DNA of 64,000 bases, from the NCBI RefSeq assembly GCF_002943425.1, contig NZ_PTRA01000002.1:398812-462811 (forward strand), given 5' to 3'. Every line of letters begins with the position of its first letter. Positions within the stretch are counted from its first letter, which is position 1. Position numbers and translations under genes: made by a program. This stretch comes from Siphonobacter curvatus. GTDB taxonomy: Bacteria > Bacteroidota > Bacteroidia > Cytophagales > Spirosomataceae. This document shows, piece after piece, positions 10,442-20,102 of this stretch. Under the pieces are notes generated by a model. That model was not told the origin of the DNA and searched no databases. It saw only the letters and a list, made by a program, of their open reading frames with translations.

Positions 10442-11191
10442 TTACAAGGTTTTTAGCCGGAGATTCCGATATTCGACTTTCATGGGCGGACCTACGTGTA
10501 CCTGCACCCCTAGTAAACCCGCTTTTTTGCCATTTACCGTATCCAGGTCGGTCACGTCACTCATCAATACTCCATTGATAAAATGTTGCAGGCGATTCCC
10601 TTTCACAATCAGGTGAAATTCATTCCAATCCTCGGTTTTGATACGGCTTTGCAGAGCTTCCGCTTCCCCCAGCGATTTCTCAACCGTCAGCATTGTCCAG
10701 GCATTGTTTTTAACCAGTTCGCGGACGTTTCCCTGCGTAAAGGGCTGAATGCGAGTTTGCTGGCCCCGGTACGCGAGCGTCGTGCGGCCTCGTTCCTCGT
10801 AATTCTGCCCCGTGTATTTGTTTTGGCCATCGATATCTGCCTGATAGCCTTTCAGGGCGTAGGGTACTTCCGGGACGCGTTCACTGCGGTAATTGATGCC
10901 CGAATTCCCATCCTTGGTAATCCGAAAGATGCCCTTCAATTCAAAATCCGCCGGTTGCTGTTGCTGCCAGATCAGGAAAGTATTAGTTTTCAGAAGAGTA
11001 GTAGGCGTTACCTCGCCCACCAGCGTACCGTTTTCGATCCGCCAGTAGGTGGGATCACCTTCCCAGCCTTCCAGCGATGATCCGTTCAACAGGGGTACAA
11101 AACCGGATTCGGTGGTCTGGGCCCAGCCTTCGGGGCTACCGATCCAAAGTCCGAAGAAGAGTAGGAGCGTAATTCGTGCGTGTCGTTTCAT
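10442..11191 (-). CDS. Exported DUF1080 protein (3-keto-disaccharide hydrolase-like)
   Basis: 249 residues. Residues 1-24 form a signal peptide ending in EGWAQ. The DUF1080 lectin-like jelly roll begins FVPLLNGSSLEGWEGDP and contains ITKDGNSGINYRSE and YQADIDGQ, the usual landmarks of this family, which includes hydrolases of 3-keto-glycosides. It is therefore the likely periplasmic step that breaks the oxidised glycosidic bond. It is encoded 7 bases after the cytochrome gene and 3 before DUF4432. A second DUF1080 gene lies alone at 40566-41297. Confidence 0.85.
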   Translation of the reverse strand: MKRHARITLLLFFGLWIGSPEGWAQTTESGFVPLLNGSSLEGWEGDPTYWRIENGTLVGEVTPTTLLKTNTFLIWQQQQPADFELKGIFRITKDGNSGINYRSERVPEVPYALKGYQADIDGQNKYTGQNYEERGRTTLAYRGQQTRIQPFTQGNVRELVKNNAWTMLTVEKSLGEAEALQSRIKTEDWNEFHLIVKGNRLQHFINGVLMSDVTDLDTVNGKKAGLLGVQVHVGPPMKVEYRNLRLKTL

Positions 11192-11198
11192 AGGTCGA

Positions 11199-13904
11199 TT
11201 ATTCGTTACCCCCCGCCGTTTTGGGTTGATATACTTCGTGTTGTGGATTGCCGGACGACTTTAAAAACGCCATCAGATCCTTGAGTTCTTCCGCATTGAG
11301 TCCATTGATCAAGCCCGGAAGCATCATCGACACTGAGGAATATTTGGTAGATGTAACGTTCTTCTTGGGAATCTTCTGAACCTGCTCCGGAGCAAAGGGA
11401 TTCTGCGAGATGGTATAGCTGGTCTTATCTTCGTTCACCAGCCGTCCCACCAGCGACTTGCCATTTTTCAGGGAAAAGATGGTCGAAGCGTACTGATCGG
11501 AAACGGTTTTGTCCGGGTCAATGATGGCTTCTAAAATATCTTTGTTGGAAAAGCGAGTGCCCAGCTGAGTTAAATCCGGACCAATGTCACCGCCTTCGCC
11601 CCGCAGGGTATGGCACCGACTGCACAGAATGGCCGAGTAGAGGTTTTTACCCCGATCGAAATTGCGAAGGTTCAGGCCACTATCCACTACCGCCAGGGCG
11701 TCGCTCGTCTTCCAGTTTCGACCTGGTCCCTGTAAGGTATAATTGCTGGCCAGTTCATTCCCCGACCGACCGATCAGTCCTTCCCCCGAAAGTTTGTTGT
11801 AGCGATCAAACTGCTCTTTGGGTACTTGGGATAGGGCCATTTTCCGGGCCTTATCAATGAAACCAATGTAACTGCGACCACCCTGGTACTGAAACGCCTG
11901 GGCAAACCATTTGAAGTACTGCGACCGTAGTTCCGATGTCCAGCCCGTTTGCTGGCGACTGAGCATTACGGCATAAAAAGTCTGCTGGGCGGGGGGTATT
12001 TTTTCCAGCATCTTGGCAATGTCCAGTCCATATTGCGGATTACGCAAAATCAGATCGGAAGAACTGGTAGCGGCAATACCGCCCAGGGTCTGACTGCCGG
12101 GTTCTTCTTTCTGACGCATCAGGGCCAGCGTTTTGGGGGCCGCCTGCGGGGATTCCAGGGCGATCAGTAGCTTGCTCAAGCCCCGGTTGAGTACAGCACT
12201 GCGGGCGGGATACAGTGGTTCTAGAATAGACAGTAAGCGAGTTTTTTCCGGAGCCGTTGGCGTGCCCAGGCGTAGCAGTACCAATTCATGCACCCGAAGC
12301 CAGTCTACCTGCTGAGCTTCATTAAGCCGCTCGAATTTGATTTTTGCCAGAGCTTCGAGTACCTGACTCTTCAGGTTAGCCGGGGCCTGTCGGGTCAGGG
12401 CCAGCAGGGCCTGAAGCGAACGTTGCGGATCGGATTCCTGCAAGGCTTTTTCCTGCCATTGGGCTACGGGCTGATGCTCCAGAGCCAGACGGGCCGCGTA
12501 CCGGACAAATCGATCCGAGTGGTTAAGATGGGGCCAGGCTACATCTACGGCCTGCGGCTGAGCCTTTTCGTGAAAGGCCTCCAGCTGGCGGCGAAGCTGC
12601 TGTTCAGAGGTTAGCGAAGCGGTTACGGCTTTAGGTTCCTCCACAGCCCCCTGATAGGAGACCCGGTACAGATCAGATTCGAGCCGACGTCCGCCCGTTA
12701 GGAAATACAGAGCACCATCCGGCCCAATAAGTCCATCCGTCAGGGGCAGAGCCGGTCCGGAAATAAATTCTTCCAGTTGGGCTTCGTAGCTGGCTCCTTT
12801 TGGCTTAAGCTGTACGGCGTAGATGATGCCGAAACTCCAGTCGAAAGCAAATAAAGCGTTCCGGTATTTTTCGGGAAAACGGGCGGAGCCTCCGTGGATG
12901 AGGTTCGTAGGTGAGCCTTGTCCAACATTTACGACGGGCGGTAAATTATCCGGATACGCCGGCAGCCATTTGCCATTACCCGTTCGCCAGCCAAACTCCG
13001 CCCCACTCGTTACGTGGCAGATGCGGGTGGGCCGGTACCAGGGCAGTCCGAAATCCCATTCCATATCCGAGTCGTACGTGAACAGTTCGCCCGCTTCGTT
13101 GAAGGCCAGATCGAAGGGGTTCCGAAAACCCGCCGCGACGAGTTCCCAGTTCGAACCCAGCGAGTCGATGTGGGCAATCCACCCCCCCGGTGCCATCCGG
13201 TCTACGGCGTGTCCTCTCGGATCTTTGATCGTGGGCAGCAGGTTATCTTCCTGCCAATTTTTGGGTAGTCGATAGCTGTTCATTTCGGGTACGTCCGTAT
13301 GATTTCCCGCGATGACGTAGATGGACTGCTTGTCTGGAGCCAATACCAGGCTATGCGGACCGTGTTCACCTTCCCCTTTCAGGGATTTCAGCAAAGTAAT
13401 TTTATCAAACTGATCATCACCATTGGTATCCTGAAGCCGATACAGGCCGCTGCCTTTGTCGAAGTTCTTGTCACTCTCGTGGTTTACCATGACATACAGG
13501 CTGTTAAAAGCCCAGAGTAAACCCTGAGCGTAGCCCATTCGAACTTTCGTTTTGACTGAATCGGGTACGTTGGCATCCGGTAATTGAATCGGCAGGGGCT
13601 CCACCCTTGGTTTCGCATCCGGTACTCCCAGCGGCGGAATTTCCAGGCGATAGAGGTAGCCATACTGATCGGCAGTAATGAGTCGGCCTTTTCCATCAAA
13701 GGTCATCGCCACCCACGAACCCTGCTTCTGCTCCGAGGGGCTGTAGAGGTGTTCCGCTTTGAATCCGGCGGGTAGTTTGAGTTTTTTGACTTTCGGATGT
13801 TCAGGCTCCGGGGCCTGAACGATCCAGGCAGTCGAGCCCAGGATCCCCAACAGCAGCAGTCCATACATGAGCGTCTGCCTGGTAAAAAAAGAGGGTAAAG
13901 CCAT
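11199..13904 (-). CDS. Large exported dehydrogenase-like protein: beta-propeller, HEAT repeats, cytochrome c
   Basis: 901 residues with an N-terminal membrane/signal segment (about 11-29). Residues 40-420 form a propeller similar to PQQ/glucose-dehydrogenase-like membrane-bound proteins (AAGFRNPFDLAFNEAGELF; LTDGLIGPDGALYFLTGG). Residues 430-720 are helical and HEAT-like. A single heme c motif CSRCH sits at 761-765, with GGDIGPDLTQLG following, the layout of PVC-type heme proteins. It probably passes electrons from a sugar oxidation to the respiratory chain; that role is inference. It is the third transported-sugar gene, 83 bases after susD with a hairpin between. Confidence 0.85.
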   Translation of the reverse strand: MALPSFFTRQTLMYGLLLLGILGSTAWIVQAPEPEHPKVKKLKLPAGFKAEHLYSPSEQKQGSWVAMTFDGKGRLITADQYGYLYRLEIPPLGVPDAKPRVEPLPIQLPDANVPDSVKTKVRMGYAQGLLWAFNSLYVMVNHESDKNFDKGSGLYRLQDTNGDDQFDKITLLKSLKGEGEHGPHSLVLAPDKQSIYVIAGNHTDVPEMNSYRLPKNWQEDNLLPTIKDPRGHAVDRMAPGGWIAHIDSLGSNWELVAAGFRNPFDLAFNEAGELFTYDSDMEWDFGLPWYRPTRICHVTSGAEFGWRTGNGKWLPAYPDNLPPVVNVGQGSPTNLIHGGSARFPEKYRNALFAFDWSFGIIYAVQLKPKGASYEAQLEEFISGPALPLTDGLIGPDGALYFLTGGRRLESDLYRVSYQGAVEEPKAVTASLTSEQQLRRQLEAFHEKAQPQAVDVAWPHLNHSDRFVRYAARLALEHQPVAQWQEKALQESDPQRSLQALLALTRQAPANLKSQVLEALAKIKFERLNEAQQVDWLRVHELVLLRLGTPTAPEKTRLLSILEPLYPARSAVLNRGLSKLLIALESPQAAPKTLALMRQKEEPGSQTLGGIAATSSSDLILRNPQYGLDIAKMLEKIPPAQQTFYAVMLSRQQTGWTSELRSQYFKWFAQAFQYQGGRSYIGFIDKARKMALSQVPKEQFDRYNKLSGEGLIGRSGNELASNYTLQGPGRNWKTSDALAVVDSGLNLRNFDRGKNLYSAILCSRCHTLRGEGGDIGPDLTQLGTRFSNKDILEAIIDPDKTVSDQYASTIFSLKNGKSLVGRLVNEDKTSYTISQNPFAPEQVQKIPKKNVTSTKYSSVSMMLPGLINGLNAEELKDLMAFLKSSGNPQHEVYQPKTAGGNE

Positions 13905-13923
13905 GACGGTTTCGGAAGATTAG

Positions 13924-13969
13924 GGCAAGGTCTCCCTCCCTTTCCATAGGTCGGAAAGGAGGCCTTGCC
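13924..13969 (-). other. Intercistronic stem-loop between susD and the cytochrome gene
   Basis: GGCAAGG (13924-13930) pairs with CCTTGCC (13963-13969), and within it a CCTCCCTTTCC segment pairs with GGAAAGGAGG. No T run follows in the reading direction, so it looks like a processing, stabilising or attenuating structure rather than a full terminator. It would let susC/susD be expressed above the enzymes. Confidence 0.6.
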
Positions 13970-13987
13970 TGCGTAACATCAAATGAA

Positions 13988-15460
13988 TTACCAGCCCGGA
14001 TTCTGCTCAAAACCATTGAGCCGGATTTCCCGCTGGGGAATCGGATATAGCAGCATGTAATCCTGCACATTGAAGGCAGCCGCACTCAGGCGGGGTAGTC
14101 GCTTTTTCTCCTCGACACCGTGAGCATTCATTACCGTCTGTGCCCGTCCGGTTCGCAGGAGGTCAAACCAGCGGTGGTTTTCAAAAGCCACCTCTACCCG
14201 TTGCTCGTGATACACTGCTTCACGAAAGGCCGTCTGACTCAGACCCGCCAGCGGAGCCAGCCCCGCCCGTTGACGAACGGGATTCAGGTACTGGTACGCC
14301 GCAGCCGTTTGTCCCGTTTCATTCAGAGCTTCCGCCAGCATGAGCATCACATGACTATAGCGATATACGGGCCAGTTGTCGTCCGTTCGGCCCTGTAGCT
14401 TGAAGGGTGGATGAAAGAATTTTTTGATGTAAGGCAGCGAATCCTGGCCAAACGCTTCCGAATACTTGTCATTACCGGCATCAATGTAGTACCCAATGGA
14501 AGCGTCCCGCCGTTTGTCTCCTTTTTCGTAGGCCTGAAAAATATTCCGCGTGGGAATGTTCATACCACCCAGATTGCCCTGAAAAGTCGTGAGTGGCACA
14601 CCGGCGTTATACGGTCCAAAGGAGTAGATAAAGTTGCTGCTCTCCCCTTCCATATCGGCGTTGTACTGCACTTCAAAGACTGATTCGGAATGGTTCTTAT
14701 TTGTCGTCGCAAATACACTGGCGTAATCGCTGACCAGTGTATAGCCCTTGACCTGTTCGAAGGAGGCGATGGCTTTCGCGTAATCTTTCCGCGTCAGGTA
14801 CACGTGTCCCAGTAAGGTATGAGCGGCCCCCTTCGTAGCCCGACCGACGTTTTGGCCCGTATACGTTTGCGGCAATTGGTTCGCCGCATCCTGCACGTCG
14901 CTGATAATTTGCTGGTAAATGTTGTCGACGCTGGCTTTTTCCGCCGTAAAGGCCTGTTCAGGTCCGGCAATTTCCTTCGTAATCAGCGGAACGGAGCCGA
15001 ATAAACGTACCAGATAAAAGTAGTGCACCGCCCGCAGGAATTTAGCCTCGCCCACGTACTGGGCCTTGAGGCTTTCGTCCTTAAATGGAACCGCATCTAT
15101 CCGGCTCAGGATGACATTGGACTGCATGACGCCCTTGTACAAGGCAGCCCAGACATTCTGCACGTAATTGTTGGAAGAATTAATCAGGAACTCGTCAATT
15201 TCCTCCCGTTGCTGGACCCCGCGATCACTTTCGTTGAACTGGTACGTGGTGTTATCCGATCGCATTTCAGCCATCGCGTACAGATCTCCCGTGTATAAAC
15301 CCTGGAGCTGCCCGTAGGCTCCGTTGACGGCTTTTAACACCTGATCTTCCGTGCTATAGTACTTGTCACCACTCGTAAAGCTGTGCGGATTGACATCGAG
15401 TGCTTGCTGGCAGGCCGTCAGGCTCAACAACAGGGCTGCGAACAAAAGGTATGTTTTCAT
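13988..15460 (-). CDS. SusD/RagB-like glycan-binding outer-membrane lipoprotein
   Basis: 490 residues. A lipobox LTAC places the acylated cysteine at residue 17, which anchors it in the outer membrane. TPR-like helices and the C-terminal signature PVYRYSHVMLMLAEALNETG, LNPVRQRAGL and ENHRWFDLLRTGRA are characteristic of SusD/RagB proteins, which cap the SusC channel and bind the oligosaccharide. It starts 20 bases after susC and pairs with it. Sugar specificity cannot be inferred. Confidence 0.95.
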   Translation of the reverse strand: MKTYLLFAALLLSLTACQQALDVNPHSFTSGDKYYSTEDQVLKAVNGAYGQLQGLYTGDLYAMAEMRSDNTTYQFNESDRGVQQREEIDEFLINSSNNYVQNVWAALYKGVMQSNVILSRIDAVPFKDESLKAQYVGEAKFLRAVHYFYLVRLFGSVPLITKEIAGPEQAFTAEKASVDNIYQQIISDVQDAANQLPQTYTGQNVGRATKGAAHTLLGHVYLTRKDYAKAIASFEQVKGYTLVSDYASVFATTNKNHSESVFEVQYNADMEGESSNFIYSFGPYNAGVPLTTFQGNLGGMNIPTRNIFQAYEKGDKRRDASIGYYIDAGNDKYSEAFGQDSLPYIKKFFHPPFKLQGRTDDNWPVYRYSHVMLMLAEALNETGQTAAAYQYLNPVRQRAGLAPLAGLSQTAFREAVYHEQRVEVAFENHRWFDLLRTGRAQTVMNAHGVEEKKRLPRLSAAAFNVQDYMLLYPIPQREIRLNGFEQNPGW

Positions 15461-15480
15461 CGGTTTAGAGCGTCAGATCG

Positions 15481-18400
15481 TTAAAAACTAAGATTCGTAC
15501 CTACGGTGAAAATGCGGGGAACGGGATAGCTGGAGTAGTCTACGCCGGGTACCAGGGTGCCAGATTTACTACCCGAATTACCATAGTTCTGCACTTCGGG
15601 GTTGCCCGTATAATTGGTAATCAGGATGGCGTTCTGGGCCGATACGTAAAAGCGAGCACTGCGAATGACTTTCCCGATGCCTTTGCTCAGGTTATAACCC
15701 AGGGTGATATTTTTTATCCAGGCGTAATCATTGTCTTCCACCCACAACGAGCTGACATCCCGGAACATCACCCGGCCCCGTCCTGAGCCATTGGTCGTCG
15801 GAATACGACCATTGCCGGGCTGTTCGGGCGATCGCCAGCGGTCTTTAATGTCGCGGGTGACGTTAAAGACGCCATCAATGTTGTGCAGGTATTCATAGGC
15901 CGTATGCAGCCGTTGCCCGCCCACGGAACCGGTGACGAGGACGCGTAGATCAAAGTTTCGGTAATTGAGCGTATTGGTCAGACCCCAGGTAAACTTGGGA
16001 TAGGGATTGCCAATAACATCGAAATCATCCACCGGCGTAATGACGCCATCACCGTTGACATCTTTTACCCGCATGTTGCCGGGTACGGCACCGGGAAAGG
16101 CTGGTCCCGCGTTGATTTCTTCCTGACTCTGGTACAGGCCATCAAATACGTAGCCATAGAAAAGTCCCAGCGGTCGGCCCAGCATAGTGATGTTGGTCGG
16201 ATTGCCCTCACCACTTACGCCGGACAGAATCGGACGGTCGCTACGACCCAGAGCGAGTACTTTATTGCGGTTGAAGGCAATGTTGAAATTCGTCGTCCAG
16301 CCAAAAGAACCCCGCGAAATGTTTCGGGACGTAATAGCCAGCTCGACGCCCTTGTTCTGTACGTTGCCCCGGTTTTCCATTACCGAGCCAAACCCCGAGG
16401 ACTGCGGAATCTCTACATTCAGTAACAGGTCTTCCGTATTGCGGCGGTAAAAATCCGCCGTGATGTAAAAACGATCACTCAGCAAGCCGAAATCGAAGCC
16501 GACGTTCAGCTCATGCATCCGTTCCCAGCCCAGTCGGGGATTTCCCAGCGTTTCCATTTGACGACCACCCACCAGCGTTCCGCCCAACACGTAGTTATTG
16601 GAAATCATCTGGCTCAAGTAGGTGTAATTACCGATTTCGAAATTTCCCGAAACGCCGTAGGAGGCCCGCAGTTTCAGGTCACTAATCCAGTTGACGGGTT
16701 TTAAAAATTCCTCCTGCGAAATTCGCCAGCCCAGAGCCGCCGATGGGAAAATACCCCAGCGGTTGTCCTGCCCAAAGCGGGAGGAGCCGTCTCGCCGGAG
16801 GGTGGCCGTCAGCAGGTACTTGTCGCGATAGGCGTAATTCAGGCGGGCGAGATAGGAAAGTAACGACCAGTCTTCCTGACCCGTACTGCCCGTAATGCGA
16901 GCGGCGGCGTTAAAGGTTTTTACGTCGTCATCGGGGAAATTTTCACCGTTAAACGAGGCTCCTTTATTGGTCTGCTGCTGAATGGTGAAACCCAGCAGAG
17001 CCGTCAGGGAGTGGACTTCGCTGAAGGTGGTCTGGTACGTCAGCGTATTTTCGTTAAGCCAGTTCTGGTACGAATTGCGGTTATAGCGGGCTGTAGGAAT
17101 GGTGGGCGGATTCTGGTTGAGGTATCCAATCGTGGAGGGGTGGAAGTATTCGGCCCGTCCGTCCTGCCAATCCGTATTGAACGTCGTTTTGAACTTCAGA
17201 TTTTTCACGGGTTCGTATTCGGCGTAGGCGTTGATGAGCACCCGCGTACTATTTGAGTAATCATCCACTTCGTTAAGTACCATCACCGGATTTGGGTAAT
17301 TGAAGGTTCCATCGCTCTGAATCATGGGATTGTAGGAACCATCCGACAGGTACACGGGTGGCAAGGGACTGGCCACCAAGCCTTCACCGAAACCCTGTTC
17401 CCCCCGTCCCGCACCGCCGAAAATACCGCGTTGCCGACGGGTAAACGTGGGAGCCAGATTCACCCCGACCCGCAGTTTATCGCTTAGCCGACCATCAATG
17501 TTGGCTCGCAGGGAAAACCGCTGAAAGCTCGTCCCCGTCACGACACCGTCCTGCTGAAAAAAGCCAGCCGATACGTAGGTATTCAGGTTTTCGTTACCGC
17601 CACTCAAACTTAGGTTCACGTCCGTCATCGGTGCTACGCGAGTCATGGCTTCAAACCAGTTGGTACCCTTGCCTAACCGCTCCGGATTACGGTACTGCTC
17701 TGGAATGTCCGCATCCGTAGCTTCCCGGTTTTGTTCCGCCCGAATCCGATCCGAAATGGCTTCCTTACGAAACTGAGCGAATTCCTGAGCGTTCATCAAA
17801 TCCGGCTTTCCTTTATTGGGAATTTGCTGTAAGCCCGTGTATACGCCCACTTGTACGTTGGTTTTTCCGGTCTTTCCCCGTTTGGTCGTAATCAAAATGA
17901 CGCCATTGGCTCCCCGGGAACCGTAGATGGCCGTAGCCGAGGCATCTTTCAGTACGGTGATGGATTCAATATCCTGCGGGGGAATGTCATTGATGGGATT
18001 GGACGTTTGATTGGAGGTCGTAGAAAGGGGAAACCCATCGACCACGTACAGTGGCTGACTGCCCCCTCCAACGGCTCCGATGCCGCGTACCTGAATCTGT
18101 GGTCCACCCCCCGGCACCCCGTTGGAAGAGCTGATCTGTACCCCGGCGATTTGTCCGGACAGGGATTGATCCAGGCCCGCTACGGGCATTTCCTTGACGT
18201 TTTTCATGGAAATAGACGCCACAGAACCCGTTACATCCTGAGCCCGCTGAGTACCGTACCCCACGACCACCACTTCATTGAGAGCACTGGCATCGGCTTT
18301 CAGCACGACATTCAGACTGGTACGACTCCCCACCGTAATTTCCTGCGGGGTAAAGCCGACGAAGGAAAAGACCAACACGGCGTTTTCATCCGGGACGCGG

Positions 18401-18873
18401 AGGCGATACTGCCCCTTCACGTCCGTAGCGACACCCCGCTGGGTGCCTTTGACCAGAATATTTACGCCGGGCAGGGGTTCGCCTTTTTCATCCGTTACCG
18501 TTCCGGAAACCTCCGTATCCACGGCCGTACGGGGAGCCGAAGGCGACTGCCGGATTAGAATAATTTGTTGAGCTTCCACCTTATACTCTACTTGTAGCGG
18601 GCGAAGCAATTGGTCGAGTACTCTGGACAAAGGCAGGTTTTGAGCCTGTACGGAGACTTTTGGCGTGGAGCCGAACAAAGAGGATTGGTAGGTAAACCGT
18701 ACTTCGGCCAGTTTGCTCAGCTGTTGCAGTACTACTTTTACATCCTGATTCACGAGATTGAGTGAAATCCTGCGTTGCAGTACTTCCTGATCGGCCGAGT
18801 CATTCGCGTACGCTCCGCAATAGCTGGCGAATACCCACAAGACAATACAGGTAGAAGTAAGCCATTTTTTCAT
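15481..18873 (-). CDS. SusC/RagA-like TonB-dependent transporter with STN domain
   Basis: About 1130 residues from MKKWLTSTCI; the frame opens further to 18921, but this start precedes the signal peptide directly. Order: signal peptide, STN domain (about 35-105), carboxypeptidase-like Ig domain (VSGTVTDEKGEPLPGVNI), plug with VVVGYGTQRAQDVTGS and ESITVLKDASATAIYGSRGANGVI, then the 22-strand barrel. The STN domain is the part that signals to a FecR anti-sigma, which fits the fecR and sigma genes just upstream. It imports the substrate together with SusD. Confidence 0.96.
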   Translation of the reverse strand: MKKWLTSTCIVLWVFASYCGAYANDSADQEVLQRRISLNLVNQDVKVVLQQLSKLAEVRFTYQSSLFGSTPKVSVQAQNLPLSRVLDQLLRPLQVEYKVEAQQIILIRQSPSAPRTAVDTEVSGTVTDEKGEPLPGVNILVKGTQRGVATDVKGQYRLRVPDENAVLVFSFVGFTPQEITVGSRTSLNVVLKADASALNEVVVVGYGTQRAQDVTGSVASISMKNVKEMPVAGLDQSLSGQIAGVQISSSNGVPGGGPQIQVRGIGAVGGGSQPLYVVDGFPLSTTSNQTSNPINDIPPQDIESITVLKDASATAIYGSRGANGVILITTKRGKTGKTNVQVGVYTGLQQIPNKGKPDLMNAQEFAQFRKEAISDRIRAEQNREATDADIPEQYRNPERLGKGTNWFEAMTRVAPMTDVNLSLSGGNENLNTYVSAGFFQQDGVVTGTSFQRFSLRANIDGRLSDKLRVGVNLAPTFTRRQRGIFGGAGRGEQGFGEGLVASPLPPVYLSDGSYNPMIQSDGTFNYPNPVMVLNEVDDYSNSTRVLINAYAEYEPVKNLKFKTTFNTDWQDGRAEYFHPSTIGYLNQNPPTIPTARYNRNSYQNWLNENTLTYQTTFSEVHSLTALLGFTIQQQTNKGASFNGENFPDDDVKTFNAAARITGSTGQEDWSLLSYLARLNYAYRDKYLLTATLRRDGSSRFGQDNRWGIFPSAALGWRISQEEFLKPVNWISDLKLRASYGVSGNFEIGNYTYLSQMISNNYVLGGTLVGGRQMETLGNPRLGWERMHELNVGFDFGLLSDRFYITADFYRRNTEDLLLNVEIPQSSGFGSVMENRGNVQNKGVELAITSRNISRGSFGWTTNFNIAFNRNKVLALGRSDRPILSGVSGEGNPTNITMLGRPLGLFYGYVFDGLYQSQEEINAGPAFPGAVPGNMRVKDVNGDGVITPVDDFDVIGNPYPKFTWGLTNTLNYRNFDLRVLVTGSVGGQRLHTAYEYLHNIDGVFNVTRDIKDRWRSPEQPGNGRIPTTNGSGRGRVMFRDVSSLWVEDNDYAWIKNITLGYNLSKGIGKVIRSARFYVSAQNAILITNYTGNPEVQNYGNSGSKSGTLVPGVDYSSYPVPRIFTVGTNLSF

Positions 18874-18996
18874 AATAGGTACTGTTTTACGGTTTAGAGT
18901 AGATACAATACTTCCCTGCATCCCGGCAAGGGATGTACTAGAGACGAAAAATGAACTGAAGCTGGGTTCGAGGTCTATCGTGGATTTTAGCCCGCA

Positions 18997-20019
18997 CTAC
19001 GGTGTACAGCCGTCGCTCTGGATAAATACCTGTCCTCCTTTCACCTGGTAAGTGGCCCCGATGGCCTGACAAATGGCACTTAAACGTTCCTGAAGATTTT
19101 CTTCTTTAAAAGAGGTATTGATGGAACAGTTGCGAAGCTGTTCGGCATTGTAATTGATTTTGACACCAAACTGACGTTGCAGTTCTGCCAGTACCCGGGG
19201 CACCGGAGCGTTGTCAAACGTCTGTTCCCGGAACACGGCTCGTTTTTTAACCAGCGTGATTTTATCCAGACGGTCCAGCCGTTTGTCGTACGTAAGCTGT
19301 TCCTGCGGATTCAGAATCGTCGGTACAGCGGTACTCGTTCGTACCCGTACCCCGACCCGGCCACTGCGTACCTGAACCACCGTTTTCTGGGTTTGGGGCC
19401 GGGCGTAAATCCAGAAACTCGTACCTAACACTTTTGTACTCAATTCAGATGTGTACACGACGAACGGATGATTCGGGTCTTTAGTAATGTCAAAGAAAGC
19501 ATCGCCGTAGAGCTGTACTGCCCGTTTATCCTTCGGAAACTGCACCGGATACCACAAACGACTATTCTTTTCCAAGGTTACTACACTGCCGTCCGGTAAC
19601 AGTACCGTGACGGGTTCTTTTCCTGGATTGGTTTTCAAGGCCCAATGCAGGGAAGCAGGTTCGGGCGTCACGGGTTTTTCCGGCCAGATCCACCACCCCA
19701 GTCCCGCCACAATCAGCAGCACCGCCGCCCACCGGACCCAGGTAAACACTCGCAATCGACGCAGGGGTTGTACTACCACGCGTTCCCTCAGCTTTTCCAG
19801 TTCCAGCTGTACCTCAGCCTGCGGAACGGGTTCGGCGTAATGGGCGTAAATTTCCTCCAGAAACAGGCGGGCCTGACGAATCACGTACTCCTGTTCCGGA
19901 TGCATCGTAAGGTACTCTTGCCAGAACAAAGCCTGTGACCCGGCCGGATCACGTACCCAGTGACGAAAGGATTCGTCCTGAATAAAATCACGGGCTTCAA
20001 AATTCTGGTATTTTTTCAT
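18997..20019 (-). CDS. FecR-family anti-sigma factor (transmembrane)
   Basis: 340 residues from MKKYQNFEARDF. A cytoplasmic N-terminal part (1-85) is followed by one membrane helix (WVRWAAVLLIVAGLGWWIW), the FecR domain (about 115-225, with VTLEKNSRLWYPVQF and LYGDAFFDITKDPNHPFVV) and a C-terminal DUF4974 domain (NAPVPRVLAELQRQFGVKI). It holds the sigma factor encoded 83 bases upstream and receives the substrate-bound signal from the STN domain of the SusC encoded downstream. Confidence 0.93.
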   Translation of the reverse strand: MKKYQNFEARDFIQDESFRHWVRDPAGSQALFWQEYLTMHPEQEYVIRQARLFLEEIYAHYAEPVPQAEVQLELEKLRERVVVQPLRRLRVFTWVRWAAVLLIVAGLGWWIWPEKPVTPEPASLHWALKTNPGKEPVTVLLPDGSVVTLEKNSRLWYPVQFPKDKRAVQLYGDAFFDITKDPNHPFVVYTSELSTKVLGTSFWIYARPQTQKTVVQVRSGRVGVRVRTSTAVPTILNPQEQLTYDKRLDRLDKITLVKKRAVFREQTFDNAPVPRVLAELQRQFGVKINYNAEQLRNCSINTSFKEENLQERLSAICQAIGATYQVKGGQVFIQSDGCTP

Positions 20020-20102
20020 GAAAAAATAAAACAGTGCACGTTTCAATAGTAGAGTGTGCGGTAGCCGCAGAACCTAACCAAAAACGATGAAAATTTTTTG
20101 AA

